Assembly: GCA_044432945.1 (NCBI GenBank)
Contig: JAWXUD010000011.1
Coordinates: 1-53,143 of the forward strand
Direction: 5' to 3'
Length of the DNA: 53,143 nt
DNA from: JAWXUD01 sp044432945
Lineage (GTDB): Bacteria > Cyanobacteriota > Vampirovibrionia > Gastranaerophilales > Gastranaerophilaceae
This document shows, in pieces, positions 43,323 through 52,249 of the stretch. The notes below the pieces were generated by a model that was not told the origin of the DNA, searched no databases, and saw only the letters and a program-made list of their open reading frames with translations. The first letter of the stretch is position 1. The number at the start of each line of letters is the position of its first letter. Made by a program: the position numbers and the translations under genes.

Positions 43323-43499
43323 ACTAGGTGGTCAGATTATACCTTCAAAAATCCCCAATTTGCGAAAATATGATTTTTCAAATATTGAGGATCTGCAAAA
43401 TCGATTACAAAGCTACGTTCAAAAATTAAATCAAAGAAAATAACAGATTTGGAAAATAAACTTGAGGATATGCCAAAAATCCACCAAATACCAAACTGA
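43321..43499 (+). pseudogene. Decayed C-terminal extension of the ADP-ribosyltransferase gene
   Basis: Directly beyond the stop a shifted frame encodes KLGGQIIPSKIPNLRKYDFS, then NIEDLQNRLQSYVQKLNQRK-stop at 43441-43443. One more base in the A tract there would continue as TDLENKLEDMPKIHQIPN to TGA 43497-43499. Two single-base changes thus separate about 60 plausible residues from the gene upstream. The remaining sequence to 43567 is AT-rich. Confidence 0.45.
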
Positions 43500-43567
43500 T
43501 TAATATTCATTAGTATTTGTGGCACTTATTATACAAGAGCTTTCTTTATATATCTATTAAATACATA

Positions 43568-46500
43568 CTAAGGATCTTTTTTACCAATTCCTTTCAAATT
43601 GATAATTGGGATATTATATTTCTCTGCTAATTCTAAATACGCTTTGTTCATTGTATTAATATCATTTGTATAAAATGCTGATATTTCTCCATTAGAACAT
43701 AAAAATTCATTATGTTTTATACTATTACTCAGTATTGTTTCAATTGTCTCACCATTTCTAACAGCTTCAGCAATGTTATTTTTTGATTTAGTAATTCCAA
43801 ATAAATAATCATCTATACAATTATTTAAATCATCGCAATTAGAACCTAAATCTTGCATGCCCCCTGCATGCACCCCATTAGTAGGAATGCTTACAAAAAA
43901 CCCGTCTTTTGCCCAAACTGGATATTCTCCTGAAGCACCATATGTGTAACACACTGGACTTTCGCTTGTTGGTTTATTGAAGGTGTATTGAAAGTTTCCA
44001 AATCTTCGATAAATGTCATTTTCAACCTTATTTATCCACATTCCGTCCCCATATGATTCTGGTGTATGAAAAAATCCTGACAAATTATCGATTTTATCGA
44101 TATCGCAAATTTGTACAGTATAACCACCAATACTTATTTTTTCTGAATTCTTAAATATTTCATTGGGATTTGTTTGCACTAACTCAACACTATATTTATT
44201 TGCTTCTCTTATATACTGAATTAATTTTGTTTTATTATCTTGAATAAAAGATGGTTCTAATATTGCAAATAACTTTAAATCGTCTGAACTTTTTAATCTA
44301 TAAGCTATATGTTTCATATCACTTTCAGTTAACCCCGTGGTATTTTCTTGTAGAATATGTCTTGCTCCTAAGATACGTGATAAACGAATTTGTTCGTCAT
44401 TTGTTAATCCATATGAATCAGCGTAACTATTAATTAAAAAATTACTTTCTTCAAGCGATTTATTCGATAACGAATTTATGAAATCTAAAATAATAACATC
44501 AGTCTCATTTAATGAATTATGTAAATCAATTAAAGACTCCGATTTTAATGATGTTCTAATTTGAATAATATTAAATGGTTTATTATTCTCGTTAATTCGC
44601 TGTTCTAAGCGTTGCATTAAATTAAGATATGCTTTGGCATCATTTGATAAAAAGGGTAATTGTTTTTGTAATTCTTCGATATTTCCAATTGAACCATTTC
44701 TAAATTCTTTAGTTAATTGTTTTTGTAATTCAATGCAATCTTCTACAGGTATCGTTTCTATATCTTTATTAATAAATCTTGAAAATGAATCGATATTTGA
44801 ATTGTTATCAAAAGTTTTTACTTCAGTTGCTTTATTACTATATTTATTTGTCTTACGAGCTTTAGCTGTATTTTTAGGAGGTTTTGATGTCTGATTGATT
44901 CTAGTCACACTTTCATCAACGATTTTTTCGCCAGTTGTTCGACTTACTGAAGCCAAATCAGTTAAGACTTCACCTTCGTTATTTGTTAATATATATTCGC
45001 AATCTGCTACTTTTGTTCCTCCAATAATTTCAATTTTATTGATTTTAATTTGCGAATGGCGAGGCAATAAAAATTCATAATGCCCACCATAAATACCTTT
45101 TGTACCTTTCGGTAATTTGATTCTCATAATCATTCCATCAGAAAAATCTGGAGATGTTGCATCATTAAAAAACTGCCTAAATTGTCTATTTGTCGAATCT
45201 GTTGAAGTTGAAACGTAAGACTCATCAGTTATTATAGTTCCTTCTTTTAACGTTTTCATAAATTCTTCTTGCCCTTGATACATAGGATGTGATGATACTG
45301 CACGGTATACAATAGCATCTTCTTTTAATGCAGGAACTTTATCAAAAACTTTATCAAGTATAACTACGTCATCAATTTGAGATGCATCAGCACCTTTTCT
45401 TAATTTGTTATTATATTTATATCTGTCATAATAGTCATAGATAATTTTTTCTTCAATATTATTTACATAACTTTCAAAATGCGTATATTCAGTATTTTGT
45501 TCTTCTTTACTCGTTAAATACTCCTGAATTGTTTCTCTTCTCAAGTTAATTTCTTCATTAATTTTAACCAGATAAGATTCAAGTAAATTCATTATTTTTA
45601 TTTCATTTTGTGTTGGGGCTTTTTTTTGTGATATAGAATTCTTTTCATTATAAATTGTTTCGTATATCTTAGCTAATTCTTCTTTGGTTTTTGTTTTTAA
45701 CTCTGTCAAGTTTTTTTCTATTTCCGCATTTGTTTTTGAAGACAAGACATATTCAGATTCATTTATGATCTCATCCATCCGATTTATTTGAAATGTACTT
45801 TGTTCAGAGGTTTTAACTGAAGCAATAATATCCATAATTTCATTAACTAAAGTTGTATTATTAAATAATTTTTCATTACTAAGAAATTTATCAACAATTT
45901 TTCTTTGTTCAGGCGTTTTGCAAATAGAAATAATCATCGAGATATCATCTATAAGGTTTTCGTTATCATATAATCTTTCATCACTAAGGAATTTATTAGC
46001 AATTTGGGCTTGCTCTAATGTTTTACTTTCATTAAAAATATATTTAATGCTAAATTCTAAATTTTCATTGTTTAATGTTTTTTCATCACTTAGATACCTA
46101 TTTATAATTTGAATATTATATTTATTAACACTTTCTATCGATATTCTATTTTTAAATTCAATATTTGCATCTAGAAACGATTTTAATTCATTCATCTTAA
46201 CATCAAATTCCGCATCAGTAAGCTCTTTGATTTCTGTGTTTTTATTTAAGCTTTCGTGTTTGTATTCCATGCGAATGTCAGGTTGTTTCGCTTCATTATG
46301 TACTATTTTATAATCATATTTATTGCCATCGTATTTTGTTACTTCAATATTTCCGTAACCTTCAAAATATTTTGTTACGACTTCACCTTCTTTTAAAGAA
46401 GACGACGTTTCAATAAATCCTTTAATTACATCGGCTGTTTTTAAATTAAATGCCCATTCTGGCATTCCTAAATGATTTATTAAAACCTCTTTGAATTCAG

Positions 46501-49500
46501 GCGAGCATTTACTCAAGTCTGCTTCTGTAACTATTTTTGCTATATATTCAGCTCTGTTTTGGCTTGCATACTTAATTGAGTTTTCGGACATACCCATATT
46601 TCTTAGTTCTTCGGTATATTTACCTTGTAATATTTCATTTAGTTCTTTATATTCACATAAATCGCCTGTTGGTTGATTCATTTTATCATTTTGATGAATA
46701 ATTTCATGCATTAATGTAACTTCTTTATTTGCAGTCGCATGAATTGTGTTATTAGTATGAACTCCGCCAGCTTCTTTATTGATATATCGATTAAAATTTT
46801 CAGTAAAATCAAGACAAGCAGGATACTCGGCTTTGCCATTACTTGCGGTTTTAAAATTCTCATAAACTTGCTCTGTTAACTCAAGTGGGGCAATATCTTC
46901 GAAATTTCTAACAAAAACAAATGAACCATATTCTTTAGCTAATTGTCTAGATAAATCCTTTATATTTTGAGGTTTGTCAGCTAGATAATAAGTGTCATAA
47001 AGATGACTTATTAACTCTTTATTTTCAGGATATCTATCAATATATTGCTTTAAAGACTCCATCCTCGAATCTTGTTGTAAATTGTTTGTATTTAGTTCAA
47101 CCCCTTGATTTTTTGCCGCTTTGATTGCTTCATGAACTTCGCTTTTTTGATGCATTTTTTCATTACTAATCAATGTAGCTAAATTATTTACTTCTAAATC
47201 AATATTTTTTAATCTTTCTATTTCTGAAAAATTGATTTCTGTAGTATATTTATTTTGGTTTGTTTTTATTATGTAATTTATAATTTCACTATCTTTTATT
47301 GAAGCAATTTCTCTTATAAGTTGTAACTCATTTGGCAACAATGCACCTTCACTAATAATTCTATCTACAAAACTAATAAGACTTTGATTTTCAGTTGCTT
47401 TAATATTTTGTAGTGCAATTGCTGTTTCTTTGTTAACGAGTTCTTGTTGTTGCGATATTTGTTGTTTTCTTACTTCTAGTTGGCGTTTCATTTTGATTTG
47501 TGCAATTGGATTAAGAGATTTAGTCGGTGTTATTATGGTTTCAGTCTTAACCACTTCAACTTTTGTTTTAACTGTTTCGTTTTTCACTGGATTGTGTTCA
47601 GGTAAAGCTTTTTGGACTTTTGTTTCTGTTGAAGTTGGTTGTGTTGTTGATTCTGTTTTTGGAGTTGCTGGCATGTTTGAAGCCTTACCGTCAGTCGCAT
47701 TTGCCCCATTTGCCCCAGCTCTACCGAATTTCGGGAACGCTTTGTTGTATTTATTGATAACAGGTTCGCTCATCAATAAATCTCTTGCGCCTGTGAAAAC
47801 TCCCATATCAACAGCATTACCGCCTTTGTCACTGTGTTGAGTTTTAACCGTTTCTCTAAACGCTTTTTTAACAACCTCAGCCGTCAATTTAACGTCATCT
47901 GCAATGCCTAAAGCCTCTCTAGAAAGTTGGATTTCTGCTTTCATCGCATTTGCTTTTGCAATTTTGTCCACGACTTTCGCCTGAACTTTGCCCATCGCTT
48001 TAAATCCTGCTAACATCGCAATTGATTCCGCTTGCCCAGCTAATGTAAACTCGCCTTCTTCTGCGTATTTCATTGTGCCGCCTGTTACTATTGGCGCTGC
48101 TTCGCTCACGATTTTTGCAGTAGTTTGAGTTGTTTTTAATCCGATACTTGAAACAAGTGTTCCCTCAGCAGTCATTTTTACAGGCGCTAAAGCTAAATTC
48201 GCCAACCCTCCAGTCAGCGCGAACGTCGCAAGTGAAGCCCCTGAATGTAGTGAAGCTGTCAAAATATTTCCCGCCTCATCATATAAAGTTCTTGATTTAC
48301 TTGTGATAACATCTGAACCTTCTGTTAATGCAGTAGCCGTAAATCCTGTCGCAAAGCTTCTAGCAACTCCTGTTGCAAGATTAGTTAGCATCGCACCGCT
48401 TGCACCTTGACCACCTGGAATTAAACCGCTTGCGATAATCAAGCCTATGTTAACACCCATTTTTACAGCGCCTGCTCCGACTTGTTGTGAATGATTGTAT
48501 TCACTTACTCGTTTTGCCATATCGTTTTTTGTGCCAAACGCTGCGTAGTAATGATCGTCAGCTTTTTTCTTGAACCCTTCAACTCCCAAGCCGTCTGTCA
48601 TTTCGTTGACTAAATTGTGGAGCGTTTTAGATTGAGTTTTTGCCATGTTGCGTAAAACTTCGTATTTTGCATCGTTGTATTCGTTTGCGGAAACTTTGCT
48701 TGAGTCAGGAAGTTTGGCGTTTTTCAGAGCGTCGTTAATGGCACTCATTCCTTTTTGTGTGTCGCCACCGCCAATGTATTGTGCTAATTTCAATTCAGCT
48801 GATAAGTAAGTATTTTGATTTGTCATCTCTGCCTGTGGACGAGGTTTTGAGCTGTCATAAATCATCGGAACTTCTGTTTTGCCAAGTGGTTTGTCTGTCA
48901 AAAGGTCTGCAAATTCTTTGTTAAAAGCATATTCAACGCCACCAATCGATTGAGCCATTACGAGTTTTTGTTCTTGTTGAATTGATAGCTCAACTTTGTT
49001 AGCATCGTATTTTATGCCATATTCTTTTTCAAATTCTTTTTCAAAATTTTCGCCAACTGGTGCTGATTTTACTTTTTCTTCGAGTGACTCCAGGCTTTTG
49101 TTGTATTCTTCAATTTTTTTATTAACATTATTTATCGCTTCCATTTTTTGAGCATCAGTCATAGTTTCAAAATTAGCTTCTAGGTTTTGTTGTAATTCTT
49201 TAATTTCTATATGTTGAAGCTCAATATTTTCAATAATCGGTTTTGAAGAAAAATCTAAATCTTGAGCCACTTGTAATCTATCGAGCATTTGGTTATGTGC
49301 ATCTAAATCACTTTGCACGACGCTTGCTCTGTTTCCAGAACCCCAAAGGATTGAGACAGCGTCAGCAGTTTTTCCTGCCCAACCGTCATAATCAAGTTGT
49401 GCTTGAAGTTCTTCTCCCATAACTCGTGAACGGTCACGTAGCAGGTCAATTGTTCCTTGTTTGCCAGTTTGTGTCATTATTTCGCTAATTACTGGGTCAA

Positions 49501-50296
49501 CATCAATGTTTGTTACATCTTCGAGTACCGTTACTTTTGGCGCGTTTTCGATTGTTGTTTTTATCGAACGGATTAAAATATCCAAACTTTTCGCATCTGT
49601 GCTTGAAAGCGTATCCGTTTTGTTGACTGAATTTTGGCTCACATATTCTTTTTTTGCCATAATTTCAGCGTATTGAGTTTTGAAATTATTAACATCGAGT
49701 CCTAATTCGTCAGCTTTTAAAATCAGTGCGTTGTAAATCATCGCAACTGCTTCTTTTTTGAACGAAGCTGAAGTCATACTGAGGTTTGTGACGTATTCTG
49801 TTAGGCTTTTATCATCTTTTGAGATTTTGTCGTACTCGTTTAATACTTCAACAACATTGTCTTTGTTGAGTTTAGTAAGTTGTTTTTTAAGCCCATTTCC
49901 GCTCCAGTCTGTCCAGCTATCGTCAAGGTTTTTTAAATTTTGTGCGATTTTTTTGTTGTTTTTAGATTTTACATCAACAACAATTTGTTCTGGTTCTAAT
50001 TCGACATGATTGGCTGGAACTGTGCGTTCAAAAGTTGTATAATCAGTTGCTAAACCATAATTGAACATCTGTGAACCGTCGTATGCTTGAGATTTAGCAC
50101 CGATTGCGGAGTCGAAGCCGACGCTTTCGGCTTTTTTGTTTGACAAGGCTTGCGAAGCTTGGTTTGCTTCAGCTGAGGTTAGCGCGCCATTTTTGACCAT
50201 TATTGAAATAACTTCGCTTTGTGGAAGTATTTTCAGACTTTCGTCTTTGGCGATATATGCTTGAATTTTTTGTTCAATAACCTTATCTAGAGCCAA
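43568..50296 (-). CDS. Giant multidomain protein 2 with J-like, metallopeptidase and ADP-ribosyltransferase domains
   Basis: About 2242 aa from TTG 50296, chosen for AGGAAAGG at the same 8-nt spacing as in giant protein 1. Residues 1-770 are paralogous to giant protein 1, including glycine-rich hydrophobic segments near 610-660 and 700. Near 790-850 is a J-domain-like segment with HSD in place of HPD (KKAFRETVKTQHSDKGGNAV). HEIIH near 1195, with NRAEYIAKIV about 50 residues later, is a zincin-type peptidase motif. Helical repeats follow at 1390-1490 (KFLSDERLYDNENL). An ADP-ribosyltransferase fold spans 1610-1765: Arg in YRAV, YVSTSTDS, and GGHYEFLLPR. The last 200 residues (FFHTPESYGDG to KYNIPIINLKG) match the C-terminus of giant protein 1. 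Probably an exported effector; no export signal is proven. Confidence 0.7.
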   Translation of the reverse strand: MALDKVIEQKIQAYIAKDESLKILPQSEVISIMVKNGALTSAEANQASQALSNKKAESVGFDSAIGAKSQAYDGSQMFNYGLATDYTTFERTVPANHVELEPEQIVVDVKSKNNKKIAQNLKNLDDSWTDWSGNGLKKQLTKLNKDNVVEVLNEYDKISKDDKSLTEYVTNLSMTSASFKKEAVAMIYNALILKADELGLDVNNFKTQYAEIMAKKEYVSQNSVNKTDTLSSTDAKSLDILIRSIKTTIENAPKVTVLEDVTNIDVDPVISEIMTQTGKQGTIDLLRDRSRVMGEELQAQLDYDGWAGKTADAVSILWGSGNRASVVQSDLDAHNQMLDRLQVAQDLDFSSKPIIENIELQHIEIKELQQNLEANFETMTDAQKMEAINNVNKKIEEYNKSLESLEEKVKSAPVGENFEKEFEKEYGIKYDANKVELSIQQEQKLVMAQSIGGVEYAFNKEFADLLTDKPLGKTEVPMIYDSSKPRPQAEMTNQNTYLSAELKLAQYIGGGDTQKGMSAINDALKNAKLPDSSKVSANEYNDAKYEVLRNMAKTQSKTLHNLVNEMTDGLGVEGFKKKADDHYYAAFGTKNDMAKRVSEYNHSQQVGAGAVKMGVNIGLIIASGLIPGGQGASGAMLTNLATGVARSFATGFTATALTEGSDVITSKSRTLYDEAGNILTASLHSGASLATFALTGGLANLALAPVKMTAEGTLVSSIGLKTTQTTAKIVSEAAPIVTGGTMKYAEEGEFTLAGQAESIAMLAGFKAMGKVQAKVVDKIAKANAMKAEIQLSREALGIADDVKLTAEVVKKAFRETVKTQHSDKGGNAVDMGVFTGARDLLMSEPVINKYNKAFPKFGRAGANGANATDGKASNMPATPKTESTTQPTSTETKVQKALPEHNPVKNETVKTKVEVVKTETIITPTKSLNPIAQIKMKRQLEVRKQQISQQQELVNKETAIALQNIKATENQSLISFVDRIISEGALLPNELQLIREIASIKDSEIINYIIKTNQNKYTTEINFSEIERLKNIDLEVNNLATLISNEKMHQKSEVHEAIKAAKNQGVELNTNNLQQDSRMESLKQYIDRYPENKELISHLYDTYYLADKPQNIKDLSRQLAKEYGSFVFVRNFEDIAPLELTEQVYENFKTASNGKAEYPACLDFTENFNRYINKEAGGVHTNNTIHATANKEVTLMHEIIHQNDKMNQPTGDLCEYKELNEILQGKYTEELRNMGMSENSIKYASQNRAEYIAKIVTEADLSKCSPEFKEVLINHLGMPEWAFNLKTADVIKGFIETSSSLKEGEVVTKYFEGYGNIEVTKYDGNKYDYKIVHNEAKQPDIRMEYKHESLNKNTEIKELTDAEFDVKMNELKSFLDANIEFKNRISIESVNKYNIQIINRYLSDEKTLNNENLEFSIKYIFNESKTLEQAQIANKFLSDERLYDNENLIDDISMIISICKTPEQRKIVDKFLSNEKLFNNTTLVNEIMDIIASVKTSEQSTFQINRMDEIINESEYVLSSKTNAEIEKNLTELKTKTKEELAKIYETIYNEKNSISQKKAPTQNEIKIMNLLESYLVKINEEINLRRETIQEYLTSKEEQNTEYTHFESYVNNIEEKIIYDYYDRYKYNNKLRKGADASQIDDVVILDKVFDKVPALKEDAIVYRAVSSHPMYQGQEEFMKTLKEGTIITDESYVSTSTDSTNRQFRQFFNDATSPDFSDGMIMRIKLPKGTKGIYGGHYEFLLPRHSQIKINKIEIIGGTKVADCEYILTNNEGEVLTDLASVSRTTGEKIVDESVTRINQTSKPPKNTAKARKTNKYSNKATEVKTFDNNSNIDSFSRFINKDIETIPVEDCIELQKQLTKEFRNGSIGNIEELQKQLPFLSNDAKAYLNLMQRLEQRINENNKPFNIIQIRTSLKSESLIDLHNSLNETDVIILDFINSLSNKSLEESNFLINSYADSYGLTNDEQIRLSRILGARHILQENTTGLTESDMKHIAYRLKSSDDLKLFAILEPSFIQDNKTKLIQYIREANKYSVELVQTNPNEIFKNSEKISIGGYTVQICDIDKIDNLSGFFHTPESYGDGMWINKVENDIYRRFGNFQYTFNKPTSESPVCYTYGASGEYPVWAKDGFFVSIPTNGVHAGGMQDLGSNCDDLNNCIDDYLFGITKSKNNIAEAVRNGETIETILSNSIKHNEFLCSNGEISAFYTNDINTMNKAYLELAEKYNIPIINLKGIGKKDP

Positions 50297-50379
50297 TTTA
50301 CTTGCCTTTCCTATCGTCTTGCCCTTGAGGGCTGATTTTCTAACCGCATTGCGCCACTTCGCGCAACTACACAAAAATA

Positions 50380-50407
50380 TTATCGGCAAATTTGTAGAAA
50401 AACTTTA
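50380..50407 (-). promoter_or_regulatory. Sigma-28 (FliA/SigD)-type promoter for the second giant protein gene
   Basis: On the minus strand TAAAGTTT (50407-50400), 12 bp, GCCGATAA (50387-50380), the same boxes and spacing as at 3325-3352, with similar bases in between (CTACAAATTT against CTGCAAATCT). The start lies about 84 nt downstream. Confidence 0.75.
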
Positions 50408-50498
50408 GGGTATTGTAAATAATGTTAAGCAAAATGATTTTCTTATTAGCAAAATAATTTTTGTTTGAATATTATAATAAATAATCAGGAGAAAATTT

Positions 50499-50954
50499 AT
50501 GCAAATAAACGCAAATAAACAAAACAACACTAACTTCACAGCAATCCGATTACCAAAAGAAGTAAATCGTAAACAATCCAAAATAATTGATGTTTTTGAC
50601 AAAGCTTTTGATACTTATTCAACTGGTGTCGTTGAACATCTTGATGATATGATGGCGGATATTGTTATAAAAACTAAAAACGATAAAGCTGTTTCATTTG
50701 AAGTTGAACAATTTTGGCTAACTGATAAATTTACTCCTAAAACAGCACAAGGCAGAGAATTAAAAATTAGTATCGGTGAAAATTCTACAAGCAAAAATAC
50801 TGAAAAACATATGGAATCTTTCTTAAATAAAGTAAAAGAATATGTTGCAAATCCAGACAACAAGCATAATGCAAAAATTGAACAGCGTATTGCTGATGAG
50901 ACGAATATAAAAGTTGCTAAAATAGACGCAGGCGAAATCGATTTTAATAGTTAA
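50499..50954 (+). CDS. Hypothetical protein
   Basis: 151 aa, no recognised family. The N-terminus MQINANKQNNTNFTAIRLPK is polar and Gln/Asn-rich; the rest is mixed alpha/beta with a lysine-rich C-terminal half. No signal peptide or membrane segment. CAGGAGA lies before ATG 50499, with TATAAT about 20 nt further upstream. It is divergent from giant protein 2 and convergent with the phage genes, so it may mark the chromosomal side of the phage junction. Confidence 0.6.
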   Translation: MQINANKQNNTNFTAIRLPKEVNRKQSKIIDVFDKAFDTYSTGVVEHLDDMMADIVIKTKNDKAVSFEVEQFWLTDKFTPKTAQGRELKISIGENSTSKNTEKHMESFLNKVKEYVANPDNKHNAKIEQRIADETNIKVAKIDAGEIDFNS

Positions 50955-50964
50955 TAATTAAAGT

Positions 50965-51411
50965 TTAATTTATATGCTTTTTTACTTCATGTAAAATCTC
51001 TTCAAAATCGTCTGTGTCTAAATTAAGATAAGGTCTTGCGGGAATTGTTGTCTTTTTGCCTTTTCCTGCTTGTCCACCGAGCTGATGGATTGCTGCGTAG
51101 TCCAAGTTTGAACCAATAACAGCACTCTCGTTGTCGTATTGAGTCGAAACTGAACTAGCAAGCTGTCCTTGAACTTGCAAAATCTTTCCAGGCCAGTTAC
51201 CTTTTTTCGTTCTGCGTTTGATTGTAGATTCTGCTAATTCTTGCCATTTGTCTGGTCGTCCCTCATCTGCAAAGTTTTCTTCAACAGTATCAGCCATTAC
51301 ACCTGCGATATTTTTCATTAAAGGCTTCAAGTTACTCGCTCGTTTTGCAGTCTCAAGTAGAGCCTTTTCGACTTCTTCACTATCAATCTTAATTTTAACG
51401 ACATCATCCAT
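50965..51411 (-). CDS. Phage virion morphogenesis protein (Mu gpG-like)
   Basis: 148 aa from ATG 51411. Blocks FADEGRPDKWQELAESTIKR, LQVQGQLASSVSTQYDNESA and YAAIHQLGGQAGKGKKTTIP are those of the Mu G / HK97-type tail-completion family, which takes part in head-tail joining. It overlaps dam by 8 nt. It is the last phage gene visible at this end; capsid and protease genes, expected next, are missing. Confidence 0.85.
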   Translation of the reverse strand: MDDVVKIKIDSEEVEKALLETAKRASNLKPLMKNIAGVMADTVEENFADEGRPDKWQELAESTIKRRTKKGNWPGKILQVQGQLASSVSTQYDNESAVIGSNLDYAAIHQLGGQAGKGKKTTIPARPYLNLDTDDFEEILHEVKKHIN

Positions 51412-52213
51412 TATGTAACTCAGAAATCGGATAATTTGCAATCAAAAGCTCTTTGAACATTTTGTTTTCTCTGTTAGCTCCTTGTTTATTATTAATGCCA
51501 TTCAATCGTTCAACTGCTATCATTTCGTAGCCTTTGTAAAGTTCACGAACCTTTGGAGAATCGTCATAGGAAAGCAGGAAGCGTCCTTGGATATCTTTTA
51601 GCGTATCTCTTAATCTTTCGTGGTCAAAGCCCTCTGTTGACGACACTTCGTATCCACAGCCAGTCGTATAAGGTGGGTCACAATAAAAGAACGCTTGATC
51701 GTGGTCATATTGCTTAATTAGTTTTTCAAAATCCCTGTTTTCAATGAGTGTTTTATCAAGACGCTTGTGAATTGCATCAATTTTAGTGAGAATATTGCGT
51801 TGAGATTTGCTTGCTCCACCTGATGATTTTTTCACAGTTCCAAATGTTCCTCCACGACCACCAAATGATCGAGTGATAATAAATAGGAACTGCACAGCTC
51901 TTTGAATATCTGTCACAAACGTACCTTTTAAAAATTCCATAAACATCTCTCTTGAGCCAAGCAAATATCTTAACTCCTCTTTTAATGCTTCAGGGTGGTA
52001 TTTTACAATCCTAAAAAGGTTCACTAATCTACCGTCTAAATCATTGTAAATCTCTAAATCTGCCCAACGCTCTTTATAGAATAAAACCCAACCACCACCA
52101 CCGAATGGTTCAACGTAGGATTTAATGTCTGTTGGAATTAATGGGGCGATAGTTTTTCTTAAAAGTCTTTTTCCACCTACCCAGTTTAATAAATGTTTTG
52201 TGTCAATTGTCAT
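51404..52213 (-). CDS. dam: DNA adenine methylase (D12 class)
   Basis: 269 aa. SAM-binding NWVGGKRLLRKTI and VEPFGGGGWVLF, catalytic DPPY in FFYCDPPYTTGCGYEV near 175. It methylates adenine N6, probably in GATC. It sits within the phage gene string, between head morphogenesis and gpG-like genes, and probably protects phage DNA. Confidence 0.9.
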   Translation of the reverse strand: MTIDTKHLLNWVGGKRLLRKTIAPLIPTDIKSYVEPFGGGGWVLFYKERWADLEIYNDLDGRLVNLFRIVKYHPEALKEELRYLLGSREMFMEFLKGTFVTDIQRAVQFLFIITRSFGGRGGTFGTVKKSSGGASKSQRNILTKIDAIHKRLDKTLIENRDFEKLIKQYDHDQAFFYCDPPYTTGCGYEVSSTEGFDHERLRDTLKDIQGRFLLSYDDSPKVRELYKGYEMIAVERLNGINNKQGANRENKMFKELLIANYPISELHNG

Positions 52214-52249
52214 ATTTCTCTCCTTGTATAAATATCGTTTAAACGTGTT

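Noticed and set aside
43337..43525. 62-aa minus-strand ORF
   Set aside because: No ribosome site, hydrophobic shadow of the decayed plus-strand reading frame.
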